Positions 33,360 through 45,353 of a stretch of DNA of 64,000 nucleotides are shown in pieces (within the stretch, counting starts at the first letter, position 1; every line of letters starts with the position of its first letter). Below the pieces are notes generated by a model. It ran no database searches and was not told the DNA's origin. It saw only the letters and a list, made by a program, of their open reading frames with translations. Position numbers and translations under genes: made by a program. Source of the DNA: Ashinkailepas kermadecensis (lineage: Eukaryota; Arthropoda; Thecostraca; Neolepadidae); the NCBI GenBank assembly GCA_034440615.1, contig JAOTOM010001587.1, forward strand, positions 1-64,000, in the 5' to 3' direction.

Positions 33360-34745
33360 TCCATATCTGACCAGATCCTATCCGTATGTAGCCATGGAGA
33401 TGTGTCCCTTCTCTGCCTGCTGGATTTTAGCAAATGTTTTGACGTGATAGACCACTCAAAACTCCTGTCAAAATTAAGTCTCCACAGCATCGATACATCC
33501 TGGTTTTCGGCTTATCTTCAGAACCACACCCAGAGTGTCAGCCTCACTGACAATCTGGGTGTCGTCCTTAAATCTGCTTCGTTGCCCAACAGCATCGGCG
33601 TTTTTCAAGGATCATCTCTCGGACCTCTTCTCTACTGCATCTTCGCCAAGGACCTCAGCCTGTTCGCCGAAGGCGCAGCGGTTATCCAATACGCCGACGG
33701 CACCCAAATTTTGGTCAGTGGTAAGACATCTGACATTCAAAACGTCGTAGTTCACATGGAAACAGATTTGGCCTCCCTCGACATCTGGTTTCGAGCAAAT
33801 TGACTGAAAATGAACGTTGACAAGACACAGCTGATGCTTTTGGGCAGCCCACAAAATATGCGTGCCGTACCGGATATCACGGTGAAATTTCGCGATCACT
33901 ATCTACCCATCATTTCGGAATGCAAAAATATCGGGCATACTTTCGATCGTTCGCTCAGCTAGGACTCGCACGTCTCAGAAGTGACTCGGCGTTGTTTTGG
34001 AGTTCTGGGTGGTCTATCGCATCTAAGAGGGCACCTTCCACCTGTTGTCATCTCCGCGCTGGTCAATGCCCTGGTCTTCTCGCAGATCCGCTGCTGTATT
34101 TCTGTGTATGGTAACGGAACCAAAAAGAAACTGTCTCGCATTAAAAAAACAAACAAAATGAACTACTCGGCAAAAGTAATTTTCGGCCGCAAAAAATTTG
34201 GCCATGTTTCGGATCTGCTGAGGAGACTGGGCTGGCTCAGTGCGGAGAACTTGGCCAGATACCCCACCCTGTGCCTCACGCACAAGGTGCGCCGTCATGG
34301 TGAGCCAGTCACTGGCTCATGACCTCACCACCGTGGCGGAGGTTCGTGATCGAACCACCCGTCAGGACCATCACTTGTATGTCCCCCGGTCCCGCACTGA
34401 GATGGGGAAGAGGCGTTTCAGCTCCAGAGCACCACTTATGTTCAGCTCGTTGCCACCCGAGCTGATGCGGCTTCCTGTACCGATATTTGGTCGCCACCTA
34501 CGGCGTCACCTGTCCAACGTGCCGCATGTGCCGGACTGATTTGCTGCTCGCCCCGCTGTATTTTATTTGTTTGTTTGTTTTGTTTTGTTTTTTATTTCCA
34601 TTATGACATGTATGACCACCTGTTTAGCTGTTTTGTGATTTTGAACTTTTCTGCTCTGCTGTTTTATCTAATGGACGCAAGGTTATAATAGCCACAAGTC
34701 CCTTGTGGATTACCTCAATAAAAAGTATGTGTCTGTATCTGTGTC
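33360..34745 (+). pseudogene. Non-LTR retrotransposon reverse transcriptase, 5'-truncated and broken
   Basis: Conserved RT blocks of the CR1/L2/Jockey type in one frame: 'LLDFSKCFDVIDHSKLL', 'GVFQGSSLGPLLYCIF', and 'IQYADGTQILV', where the catalytic YADD has become YADG. The frame is then cut by TGA (33801) and TAG (about 33960), with 'MNVDKTQLMLLGS' and the C-terminal 'LGWLSAENLARYPTLCL' still visible; a frameshift follows near 34310. The copy ends with an AATAAA-like signal at about 34718 and a short 'GTCTGTATCTGTGTC' tail. Dead LINE copy. Confidence 0.88.
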
Positions 34746-36860
34746 ATCTCCAACATACTGAGAAAGAAGTGTTTTTTTTTTGCACAGCTCTTGCCTTCAT
34801 AGCTGCTCCGGTGGAAGCAAGCCTGTGGCGCGTGCGGCGTCGTGTGCTATATACTTGATGTACATTGTTAACATTGTGAATTCGGAGCGCAATATAAAGT
34901 ATGACGTCACACCAAATGACTTACTTTTACACTGAATACTTGCATATACTGTCGTTGTGCCTGTACGCAGAGGACCATAGGACAAGGACGACTGGCAAGC
35001 TGGTGATTGCTGGCATGATTGCACCATCATTGGCAGCGACTGCAAAATACCAGCCCTGGAAGGGCACCGACGCTCTACAGCTGGATCGTAAGACTGAAGC
35101 GGTGGGAGGGCAGAGATCACAGACGGTACTTCGTGGCACTGCATATAACAGCTGGTACCTTCTAGGACCGCAGTTGACGGTGGGTACCTTCCAGTACCAA
35201 AAGCAACTGCACCGATCCGGTCCGCAGCAATGAGACTGGCTGGCCTGACTACTTGTACACATGCTACAACTAGACTGGCTGGTAATCCGGCCACACATGC
35301 AGCGCTGTATGCACTGCATCTGCCTACTAACTTAACCAACAGATGAAGCGGAAGTGGACTAGTCGCCACGGACAAACAACCTAAGTCAGGTTAAAGAGAG
35401 CCTCAGACCACATCGTACGACACGCGAGGTCGATCCGCCCTCAGCTTGTCGGGGAGACGCACGTCTGGCACGACGTTCGCGTCTTCCAGTCGCGCCGTGT
35501 CCATCGGAACGCGTGCGCGCGCTGGAGAATGCCGCGTTGCAAAACGCCGGGGCGCCGAGCCAGTGGCTTCACAAATTGTCCAGTTTCAACCTGCGCACCA
35601 CTGGCCGAGCGCGGCGGACATTTTCACATTCTCGCGCGCAGGTCCGGCTGTGGCGGTGACGGCGACGAGCGCGACGGGCGGGCGGCGCCACCAGCCTCGT
35701 CACAGACGGAGGGCGGGCGGTCGCCAGCGGACGCCCGCCCTCGGCTGTGAAGCGGCCCGAGCACCAGTCGCGACAGAAGACGGCCGCTCGGCTCTTCCGT
35801 GGCCGGCTCACTATGCGGACAAACATAGCGCCGCCACTCCCTCACGCTGAATGGTCGCCGGCAAGCCGAAATTTCACACAGATGTGTTATTTGAGCCCAG
35901 GCTCTCATGCATGCGAGACAAATGCACTATCGAGAGGGCTGTCTCGGTAGGCCTGGAGTACAGATGGAAGTCACATAAAGCACACAGCCCTCGTGCCCTC
36001 TAAAAACACCCTCGGCACGTAACCCCATATACTCGCTCCCTAACCTTAGGTTAGGGCACAAGTAGATGCAAGAATAAAGGTACTGTTGGTGCTGTTTTTG
36101 ATCCGCGATAGCTTTTACTACAGCGCTTCAATCTCTAACTCCTGCACTCAAAATTAGATTGGGTGGCTTCAGTTGTAGTTCAGCAGCTTTCACTGGAACA
36201 TGATCAATTTTGTTTGAAGAAAGGTTTTATGGCAGAACTAAGCTGGTGCTGGTCCAGCTGGCACATGAACAGCCAGCCAGCCAGATCGTTGGTCACGCAG
36301 TAATGTCGCCATGGTGCGTGACTTTCGCGACCGGTGGAAGGAGGGGGGCGACTGTGTGGCCACAGTCAGTCTGAAGGAGGTTGGTCACGTCCAGTACTCA
36401 CATTTGTTCTTCCCGGGCACATTGTATACATTTGTTCTTCCTAAATAACAAATAACGGTACACCTAGACACATGATAAAGTACACCCAGATGCAATTTGA
36501 GGTCCGCATTGACGCTGGGTCGCTCTAAGTGGACGCAATCATTTGAGTCTTCTGACATCCTTCACAGCCAATGACACACTGGCTACAGAACACACCATAT
36601 CCACATACATTTTAAATATCTAGCAGTGCTGTTTCGTGGTTGGATGGCAGTCTTTCAGAACTGTGGCTGATGTGGATATTGGGCTGACGATTGGGGTATT
36701 GTATATTGTGTATTAATTGCCAATAGGCGACAACCCAGTTCCAGGTTAAGTAAGGTAAAATATGTTTTTTTTTCACAAAAAAAGTATTAACATTACAAAC
36801 AAGTCATATTATGCTAAATTTAAAGATGAAATGCAGAAGAGATAGCACAAACATAATAAT
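34746..36860. other. No recognisable gene
   Basis: A 192-codon minus-strand frame (34797-35375) overlaps other open frames and has no motif I recognise. 35440-35830 is GC-rich and CpG-dense with open frames on both strands. 35950-36860 is AT-rich. Nothing is called. Confidence 0.45.
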
Positions 36861-36864
36861 ATTG

Positions 36865-37050
36865 GAATAATGTGTACAATTGCAACCAGGAAGTCTGCTT
36901 GTTAAGGTCACACACCCTCAAGTGCAAGAGTATTACACAACACTCCTCTTCAGGACAATATTGGAATGTGTACAATTGCAATGAGGAAGTCTACTCATTT
37001 AGGTCATACACCAGAATGCAAAAGTAATATAAAACACCCCTCTTCACCTC
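36865..37050. repeat. Direct duplication of ~100 bp
   Basis: 'GTGTACAATTGCAA' ... 'GAGGAAGTCTACTC' ... 'CACTCCTCTTCA' occurs twice in tandem (about 36870-36955 and 36965-37048) with ~80% identity. Confidence 0.75.
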
Positions 37051-37098
37051 ACATATGGAGTCAGAAAAGACAGTTGTCCTCAGCAAGGAAGCTAAACA

Positions 37099-37340
37099 TT
37101 AATTTAACATGGAAGGGCATCCAAATACAAAATAGGCTGCATGAACAGCACATACTCTAGCAAATAAACATGTAAGAGCAACACTAGTCAATTTTACTTG
37201 ACTACCAAGCAAAACTTGGTAATCAAGAGACTCAATAATTTGTCCTGCACATTGTGTCAGCCATATCACAAACTTGTGCTGAACCCTCTCAATATGATTG
37301 AGGTGGCACTTATCAGCTCTAGCCAACTGTTATAGTGCAA
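37099..37340 (-). pseudogene. LINE reverse transcriptase C-terminal fragment
   Basis: Minus-strand 'HLNHIERVQHKFVIWLTQ' followed by 'SLDYQVLLGSQ' is the characteristic segment after the RT domain in CR1/Jockey-type LINEs ('IERVQ.KF..W...LDY..LL'). Only ~80 codons survive. Confidence 0.65.
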
Positions 37341-37599
37341 TGAACTAACATTACATGAACATTAGTATTGCAGGCCACAACAATTTCTTCCCCATTTAAC
37401 TTAAATGCTGGGGCAACCAACTGAAAAGCTCGAACTAAAAGGTCACGACATCTGCTACCTTTTGATACAATTCCATCCATCTAGTAAAAAGTCGGCATGT
37501 GGTCAAGAATCATAAAAAAAAATCATGAACACAAGCCACATCTCCCCATGTAACCTCATTAACTGATTCATACTATTCATGAAATAGGGTGATACCTCA

Positions 37600-37760
37600 T
37601 TGACATTATTCATGAAATAGGGTGGAATATACCACTTCCTGAACACTGAATTGACATCCTTCCCAAATAAGTACTGACATCGTGCTTCCTGATGCGAGTT
37701 TGTGAGGTCTTCATGCCTCGTGTCTAACAGTATCCTGTTGATAAGCATCATGTTTATACT
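37600..37760 (-). repeat. Interspersed repeat, copy 2
   Basis: Reverse-complement counterpart of 15480-15620; minus-strand translation 'CQYLFGKDVNSVFRKWYI'. Confidence 0.65.
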
Positions 37761-37769
37761 CACCATAGC

Positions 37770-39410
37770 AGATCCAGGACCGTGATACAGGAACATCCAG
37801 TACCTCAGTTCCAGGTTAAAGGGACTACCTATGATATGCTGTGTTACACAACAACAGTTCATAGCACAGGTTTTTTTTATTGTTATCATTGATATAGGCA
37901 TTCCCAAATAAGGTACCTCTCAAAATAAACAAGACAGGTACAATCATATGTATGCTATTGGGTCAAAGCTACGTTTCAGGGATGCACCACGTATTTGAAA
38001 TCACATTATTTCCCTAGCAAATTTTGACATGCTGCTACACTTGCTCGGACATCTCACACCTAACAAAAGGCAATTATTTTAGCACCCATTAACTGTGAAT
38101 GCCAAATGAATGTGAGGAATTGCAGATGCCAAAAAATGTGAGGTAAAAGTGTAGGTAAGAGTGAATTGAAGAGTGAATGAAGAAAAGTGAGTAAATAAGT
38201 GTGGCATGTGAGCTTAAACTATATAATGTAGTGCTGTGCTTGAACACTTGCCAATGTCTTTTCAGCTCAGCATCACTAAACACATTGGTAGCAGTCTTCT
38301 GACATCATCATGACTAGTTGTGATACCAGTAGAGATAAACAATTATCAGGTAAGTATGGTTTGATTATTTTGAGTAACTGTTGCTTGCATTGGATATTTG
38401 TTCTCCCCATTGATATCTTGCTAAATCCTGGCACATGTGCCAGGACTTTGCAACATTTCACCTTGAAGACCTTTTATCTCCCAGTACCGTAAAAGTTGAT
38501 GGTGATATCATATGTGATAATAGTGATGACATTTATGCCATATGGGAGTTATTTTTGGTGATTCCCTTACACGCACAATGTCAATATTTCCTTGGAAAAG
38601 ATGTTAATTCAGTGTTCAGGGAGCAGTATATTCAATATGTTGTGAAATACCTATCACTGGGTCATGTTCCATGACCCAGTGATACATATTTCATGACATA
38701 GTATGTTCCATCATGCCATTCCACTACAGACTAAGATTAATGGACGTGATCATCCATATATATATATGCTTGTGCATTGGCCTAGAATTTGGAACATGAA
38801 AAGCACAACAATGTTTTGTGTTATCAAAATGGTAGTTATATACATATACAAATATGTTAATTTTGTAGGTGCACACTGCTCAGCATTGTCCACCTAGAAG
38901 TTGTTAGGGAAGCTACAAAGCTTTACCAAATAAGCAGTGGAATGTGCTGTTTGGAAATATATTGTCATACAATTCAGGATGCAATTAATTAGCTTAGAGC
39001 AGCAAAGCCACAGCACAGCAACACACATATTAGCATAGCAAGATATACAGAGCTTTCTGGTGCCAAAAATATCAATTCTGTGGGCAAAGTGGTGCTCATG
39101 CACTAACATCATGCATTTTTTCTTGCATACTTCTCAACATCCTGGGCAGCTCATTTTTTAACAATATTGGAAATTGAAATTGATTTGCACTTGGAAAGAA
39201 GTTCAACAAAGTGCAGTGCAACAGAGTTCAACAAACAAACAAACAAATAAAAAAATCCAACAAATAGAAACTTTACCTCTTTCCAAATTAATAATTTTGT
39301 GGGAAATTGTTTTTGGATGGATGTAGGATGCCTAGAAATGTTATGTTAAGGAAATTAACCATCTAGACAAGTGCATGGAGTGGCTGCAATTTGTAATTTT
39401 GGTCCTGATA
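37770..39410. other. AT-rich noncoding stretch
   Basis: Apart from the interspersed repeat at 38570-38690 I see no gene. Short frames are typical of AT-rich random sequence. Confidence 0.5.
38570..38690 (+). repeat. Interspersed repeat, copy 3
   Basis: Plus-strand 'CQYFLGKDVNSVFREQYI' matches copies 1 and 2. The sequence then runs into a perfect inverted repeat, 'ATCACTGGGTCATG' (38652-38665) facing 'CATGACCCAGTGAT' (38669-38682), a likely hairpin. Confidence 0.65.
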
Positions 39411-41159
39411 GGCCTAAAAATTAACAACATTCAAGTCACATTCATAAACATTGTATTGGAAAGATAAATTCCAAGAATTCATGAAACACATTATAGCACA
39501 AATTTACCAGTTTTTGTTGTAGGTTAAGCAAAAATTGGAAATATAAACAAAGTTTTTGTTTTCTTAAAAAACAGGTGAGTATATGTTAGGTTAGGTTAGA
39601 TTAAGTGTATTTATTTGAAAACTTTTGAGAAAAAAGATTATTTGAAATTTGTTATTTAAAAAAGGGTATATATCAAGATCAAGGTAAAATGTAATTTTTT
39701 GGATTTTTTAAATACAGGGTATTTTAATGTAAAAATGATAATGCGACCACTCATTTTCTCTGAAAATGATTACTTTTCAGTTGGCAAACAAATACACAAT
39801 CATAATCTTCACTCTGCAAATATAGCACATCGTGTATAATTATCCGTACCTGGTGTGTCCGACGTGATAAAGAAGACATTCAACACTTCATGCACTTGAT
39901 TTAATACTATTTGACATAGAAAACCTTGTTTCTACCTTAATTCGACATTATCTACAATAATGAATACTCGCAACACGCCGTGCCAGCAACCGTCGATAAG
40001 GGCCGGAAATTCATTGTGATGCCGTATTAATTTATTTGTAATATATTTGATGTGATGGCCAAAAAATTTGTTTCAGACGATTCTGGCTTTCCGGTTAGGT
40101 TAGCTTATATTATGATGGAATATATTTTATATATTATGGTACATTATCTTAGTCTAGGTTATGTTAGGTTATTTTATTTTTGTGTTGTCCTCGACTTGAT
40201 GCATATGACGTCATCAAATCATTATGACGTTATCAACCGTCGCTGACTTAAAAGTAATCATTTGCAGAGAAAATGAGTGGATCGCATCATCATTTTGGTA
40301 ATCTTTACCTTTCGGCCGACACATACTGCCAAGGTTAGTGATTTGTAAAGAGGTGTCGCATACAATGTCGCATATATTTCATGACGTCATGGCCGAAAAA
40401 TTTGCTTCGGAGGATTCTGGTTTTCCGGTTAGGTTAGGTTAGATTATGCTGACACATTTTGTATATTATGCTACATTATCGGTATTTCTGTCTTAAAGGG
40501 TGTTTTTGGAATTTTCAGATTTTTGTCCCGGAATATTATGTTTATTAACGTGATTCGGAAGATGCGATCATTCGTTTTCTCCGTAAATACTTACGTCTCG
40601 GTTAATCTTAACGATAATATCTATAATGCGCCATATATGCCACACCGCTGTTGTTTGTTGCATAATTTATCCATCCCTCACCTGGCACTTCTCAGACGTG
40701 ATTAAAGGGACATTCAACACTTCATGCAGTTGATTCAACACTTTTTCACGTTGAAAATGCTTAATTTCCGCCTCTTTGACACATAGATGACACCACCAAT
40801 ATTTCACCGCAACGCCGGAAAAAAACTAATCAGAGCACGGCCTCCGGGCGTGATGTACGGATGACGTCACGATAAATATTACGCTTGTTTTGAAACTGCT
40901 TGAAACACTTGTTTTGAAATTATAATATATAAGTTTATATTAGTTTAGATAAGAGTAGATTGTATTACGTTAGGTTAGGTTTTCCTATTTAATTATTAAT
41001 TATCATACTGGTTGTTGGAAGTCCTGAGGAAAGACAAGACCAAGCAGAATCACACTCTTTTAAATATCACTTTCGCGGTCGGTCACGATAAACATTACGC
41101 TTGTGTTTTTAAATTAAAATATATGAGTTTATATTAGTTTAGATAAGAGCAGATTGTAT

Positions 41160-41192
41160 TGTTAGGTTAGGTTAGGTTAGGTTAGGTTAGAT
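41160..41192 (+). repeat. Interstitial telomere-like (TTAGG)n
   Basis: About six tandem TTAGG units, the arthropod telomere motif, 100 bp upstream of the ORF at 41292. Shorter GGTTAGGTTAG pieces recur at about 39585, 40096, 40435 and 40975 in copies of the surrounding repeat, so the motif belongs to that repeat rather than marking a chromosome end. Confidence 0.85.
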
Positions 41193-41291
41193 TTCCCTAT
41201 TTAATTATGAATTATCATACTATTTGTTGGAAGTCGTGAGGATAGACGAGACCGGAGTCACAGCGGTCACTTTGAGCTCAACAGTTCGAAA

Positions 41292-41632
41292 ATGGCTTCG
41301 GTGTGTGTAGGTTGTGATCCAGTGCCATACGACATAATCAAACTTTGCTATAAGGACAACCAAGCGAGCTTGGACTTCCTTAGACGCCACGGAGTTCTTC
41401 CTGCTGGAGTTGTCTGCTCCAAGTGTTCCAAGGCCTGCAGGTTGCAGGAGAGTAGGCATCGGTGGGAGTGCACCGAGACGTTTCGTGTCGCCAGAAGGAA
41501 GGAGAAGAAGAGGTGTGGGTTCGTCACAAGCGACTACAAAGGAACTTTTCTCGACGGAACCCGCCTGGAACCGTGGCAAGTTGTGTGTTTTATTAATCTG
41601 TGGTTAGATAAAGCCGGGACCATCTCATTAAG
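41292..41632 (+). CDS. ISXO2/Merlin-like transposase N-terminal exon (zinc ribbon)
   Basis: Open frame of 113 codons plus two bases from an ATG in good context (GAAAATGG). It carries a zinc-ribbon pattern: 'GVVCSKCSKACRLQ' (CxxC), then 'RHRWECTE' and a Cys in 'KKRCGFV', followed by 'GTFLDGTRLEPWQVVCFINLWL'. That arrangement resembles the start of ISXO2-like (IS1595/Merlin) transposases, where the ribbon precedes a 'GS.F..SKL.L..il.liy.W' stretch and then the DDE core. The exon ends in a near-perfect donor AAG|GTAAGTGA (41633), so coding should continue by splicing; I could not find the next exon. No stop or frameshift is present, unlike the neighbouring relics. It may be an active or captured transposon gene. 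Confidence 0.6.
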
Positions 41633-42544
41633 GTAAGTGAACGTTTGTAGCGTTAGCCAATCGAAGCCTCAGTCCCATGCCTATGACGTCATCATACCGT
41701 ACCGAAGTGACTATGACGTCATCGTTCAAATTGAAAAGTAAGCATTTACGGAGAAAACGAATGATCGCATCTTTCAAATCACGTTCATAAACATTGTATT
41801 CTGAAAACAAAATCCTAAAATCCCTAAAACACCGTTTAAGAAAAATTTACCACATTATCTTAGTCTAGGTGGTAATCTTTACCGACACCCGAGTCCTGTG
41901 ACGTCACTTCCCTGACTCCTGTGATGTCACTGTTCCCCACTGTACACCTGTTTACAAATCAGTAACCTTGGCAGGATGTGTCGGCCGAAAGGTAAAGATT
42001 ACCGTCATTTTTATGTTAAAATACCATGTATTCCAAAAACATCCTAAAAATCGCATTTTACCTTGATCTTGATATTTACCAAAAGAAGAATGTATTTGCT
42101 TGCATGGAAGGTTAGGCCAGGCTAAGTTACATTTTTTCTCCATATTCTGAATGTTACTTTTTATGCTACATCACCAAATTCCAAGCCCATTTTTGAGTGT
42201 TATTTTACCTCCCAACTAAAAGTATTCATTTGTGGAGGAAATGAGTGGTCACATCATGTTCAGGATATTCATAAACAATGCATTGGAAAAAAGAAACTTC
42301 AAGAAACCAAAAATTATTTTAAACTGCAAACTTACCGCAAAAAGATCAGAAAAGTTCACAGGTTGACTAGGAAATAGGTATATTTCCCGGATTCGATAAG
42401 AAAATTATGTCTATTATCAGGTACACGGTATTCTCAACGAGGCGTTACGGTACAAAATAATTGACAGAACTTAACGTATGCAGGATAAACTCTGACGATA
42501 ACTTCACACACTCAAGAGAACCAGGACCTAATCACAATACACGA

Positions 42545-43554
42545 CAAAACAAGCCGACCGTAGCAAACGTGGCGGACGTCCGTCAAACTAGCGACAGATT
42601 CACATAGATATTGAGATTGATATTGGCCGAAAGTGCGGACTCTTCCAATTTGCTTCAAAATTCGTAGACTGGTAGAACTCGACGTAGTGATCATCATGCA
42701 CATAAAAGCTAAGAGGGGTGTTCATAAACAGCTGAGATATTCAAGGTCAAAGGTCAGAGTCCATGAGGTCGGACTCTTCAGATTTCCTTCAAAATCGGTC
42801 CCCAGACAGGACCCGATGCACTCATCATCATGAGCATAAAAGCTAAGAGAAGCGTTCATAAACAGCTGAGATATTCAAGGTCAAAGGTCAGACTCCATGA
42901 GGTCGGACTCTTCAGATTCACTTTAAAATTGGTCCACAGATAGTACTCGATGCACTGATCATCATGAGCTAAAAGCTAAGAGGGGCGTTCATAAACAGCT
43001 GAGCTATTCAAGGTCAAAGTCAGACTACATGAGGTCGGACTTTTCAGATTCCATTCAAAATTGTCCACAGATAGTGCTCGATGCACTGATCATCATGAGC
43101 TAAAAGCTATGAGGGGCGTTCATAAACAGCTGGATTATTCGGGTCAAAACTTCTTCCCGTGCGAATATGCAGCAATTATAATAAGCACGAAACGAATATC
43201 AATCTGTACGTCAAGCTATATTGATATTCGATTCTTACCGGTGGAACATCGTGAAAACGAGCATACTGGTAGAGCTTGGCACCCGGATTATCAGGAACTC
43301 AACCAAGAAACCGTATTACAAAATACTACGGAGATATTCGGGGTCAAATGTCAAAGGCCATCGAGATCGGACTCCTCTGATTTTCTTCAAAATGGGTACA
43401 CGGGTAGTACTCGACGCACTGATCATCATGAGCATAACAGCTAAGAGGGGCGTTGACAAACAGCTGAGATATTCAAGTTCAAATGTCAGAGTCCATGAGG
43501 TTGGACTCTTCAGATTTCCTTCAAAATTGGTCCCCAGATAGTACTCTATGCACT
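42545..43554 (+). repeat. Mobile ~132-bp tandem-repeat element, copy B
   Basis: Starts with the conserved end 'ATATTGAGATTGATATTGGC' (42608), then units 132-133 bp apart ('GAGGTCGGACTCTTCAG' at 42766, 42899, 43031), then the conserved 'GGGTCAAAACTTCTTCCCGT' segment at about 43140 with a hairpin 'CGAATATCAAT...ATTGATATTCG' (43194-43233), then more units. It is cut at 43554 by an LTR element. Confidence 0.85.
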
Positions 43555-45349
43555 TGTAGACGGGTGACGTCATGGTCCCGCGCGTCGCCAAGGCGACGCG
43601 TGCCTTCCGATTGGCTTGTTGCTTTCGCGCCGAAAGATCCCGGCCGCGTGAGTGTGAGAATAAAGCTGGCCGCGGGCGGACGTGCGGTCCGCCCGTGCGG
43701 CCCAGCCTGAAGCGTCAGCTGTTGCTCGGTTAGAGAAGAGGATAACCGAACCAGAGCTCCGAGTCCGGACTGGACTCAAGTCTAGTGGACCTGTGCGTAG
43801 GCCACAAGTGTTACGCCTGTGGCCAGCCTGGTCAAATGAGGTATAACTGTGACAAGCGAGATGTTACGGTGCCCGAAGTGCGGCTGCCAGGGGCACGTGC
43901 CAGAAGTGTGTGGGAGGATGTGATCCCGGAAGGGACAAAGGACCTGGAGAGAAACCGAGTGGGTGAGGTCAATTACTGGATACGTCTGCACGGGAGCAGA
44001 CAGACGATTATCGTGCATCATAACAGACTGCAACCAACGACCGCTCAGGTGACCAGGGATGCAGTGCCTGGATGTGCAGCTGGCGTAACAGACACGCCAG
44101 CAGGACGCGGCCTGAGTATGGATGAGGAGAGGCAGGGCGTCGGGTAGCCGCCCGCTCCGCACGGTGTCCGGGGTTGGGTCACCCGCACCACCCGTTCGAT
44201 GTGGCATATTCCGACCTGGCGTGCTGGAATCTGGAGGCGAAGGGGGTTCACATCCTTCCTCCGGAAGCACCGCTCTCGGAACTCGCGTCGTTGGGGAAAG
44301 TGGGGATCTCGGCGCGGATGCGTTAGCGGCTGGTGGTGACGACAGTAACAGCGACGATCTGGGTCCCACCCAAGCAACTTCCGTTCAGAGGGAAGAAGGG
44401 GATGGGTGCCCCGCTGTCAGGAGAGAATCGGCGTTGACGGGCACTATGGTTAGCTTAGGAATAGAAAGCCCTGATGTTGTCCCATCCGTGGAGGGGTGGG
44501 GTCAGAGACAGGTGACCCCGGGCCTGGACTTCCCCCGAGTGTACCGCCAACTGTGTTGCGACGATCGAGTCGGGTTAAGCGAGCTCCTGGTTGGGTGTTG
44601 TTAGAATAGTCGTTAGTTACAGTGTAAACGCGTGTATGATGTGAGGTTGCGCGATGTTAGTTTAAGATGCTAGTGTACGAATTGTTGTTAGAACAGTCGC
44701 TGCTTACAGTGTAAAACGTGTGTGATGTGAGCACCTGGTCGCGCGATGTTAGAATAAGATGCTAGTGTACCAATTGTTATAACTAGCGTTGGGCGGAAAT
44801 GAGGATCCCGCCGGGGATGCGTTAGTGGATGGGCGGTTTGTTTCGGGTCTACACCACATTGTGAAACTGTGTAATGTCTGTGCGGATTGTGGAACGCTTG
44901 TTGGGGCGCCTATGGCGAGTGCTAGATGCCTTGTGCTGAAATCTAGTGCGTACCCTATTAAGACTTGCTACGGTCTTGCGCAGTCGTGACATCAGTCTTT
45001 GTGTTGCGGATAAACCCGTTGCCATACTGCTGACGACCACTTGTGGCGATAGTTCGAACAGCGTGGCGATACATCGTGTGCCATTTCGCTCCGGTGTCAT
45101 GTCTTGGTCGTGAGTGTCGGGTGCGTGGGCACTCCTTTTTTCAAGGTTTATAGAGTGTAGACGGGTGACGTCATGGTCCCGCGCGTCGCCAAGGCGACGC
45201 GTGCCTTCCGATTGGCTTGTTGCTTTCGCGCCGAAAGATCCCCGGCCGCGTGAGTGTGAGAATAAAGCTGGCCGCGGGCGGACGTGCGGTCCGCCCGTGC
45301 GGGTTGGACTGAAAGCTATCATGCGTGTTTGCATGACCCGGCGACTGCA
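43555..45349 (+). mobile_element. Internally deleted Ty3/Gypsy-like LTR element in the satellite
   Basis: Two direct repeats starting TGTAGACGGGTGACGTCATG (43555 and 45156) share about 145 bp, including a possible poly(A) signal AATAAAGC. The second repeat ends ...GACTGCA at 45349 and the insertion is flanked by a 4-bp duplication CACT (43551-43554, 45350-45353) inside a satellite unit. The LTR ends have diverged after 'CCCGTGCGG'. At 1.8 kb it is far too short for a complete element. Confidence 0.8.
43784..44110 (+). pseudogene. Remnant joining Gag zinc knuckle and integrase C-terminus
   Basis: One open frame contains a knuckle-like 'CYACGQPGQMRYNC', where the usual His is Gln, and about 50 codons later 'VGEVNYWIRLHGSRQTIIVHHNRLQP', the tail typical of Ty3/Gypsy integrases. 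Protease, reverse transcriptase, RNase H and integrase core are missing, so this element cannot move by itself. The region 44150-45155 has no further recognisable domain. Confidence 0.65.
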
Positions 45350-45353
45350 CACT

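Larger units (their letters stand above)
39420..42470. repeat. AT-rich fold-back region of mutually inverted and direct repeats
   Basis: Segments of the left half recur inverted in the right half: 'AATCTTTACCTTTCGGCCGA' at about 40300-40345 against 41960-42005, and 'CGATCATTCGTTTTCTCCGT' at about 40505-40600 against 41725-41825, giving a common centre near 41155. Direct repeats also occur ('AGTTTATATTAGTTTAGATA' at about 40930 and 41128). The whole looks like nested copies of one MITE-like or transposon-end family around the exon at 41292. Confidence 0.65.

Noticed and set aside
34797..35375. 192-codon minus-strand open frame
   Set aside because: No recognisable motif, overlapping equally long frames, and repetitive 'GGTACCTTC' content; support too thin to call a gene.
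35446..35950. Cluster of GC-rich open frames on both strands
   Set aside because: High GC lowers stop frequency; no domain, no conserved splice sites. It may be a CpG island but I cannot show it.
41160..41192. Chromosome end
   Set aside because: Only about six TTAGG units, embedded in a dispersed repeat with sequence continuing on both sides.
43714..45155. A complete autonomous Gypsy element
   Set aside because: Only 1.4 kb internal sequence and no protease, RT, RNase H or integrase core motifs.
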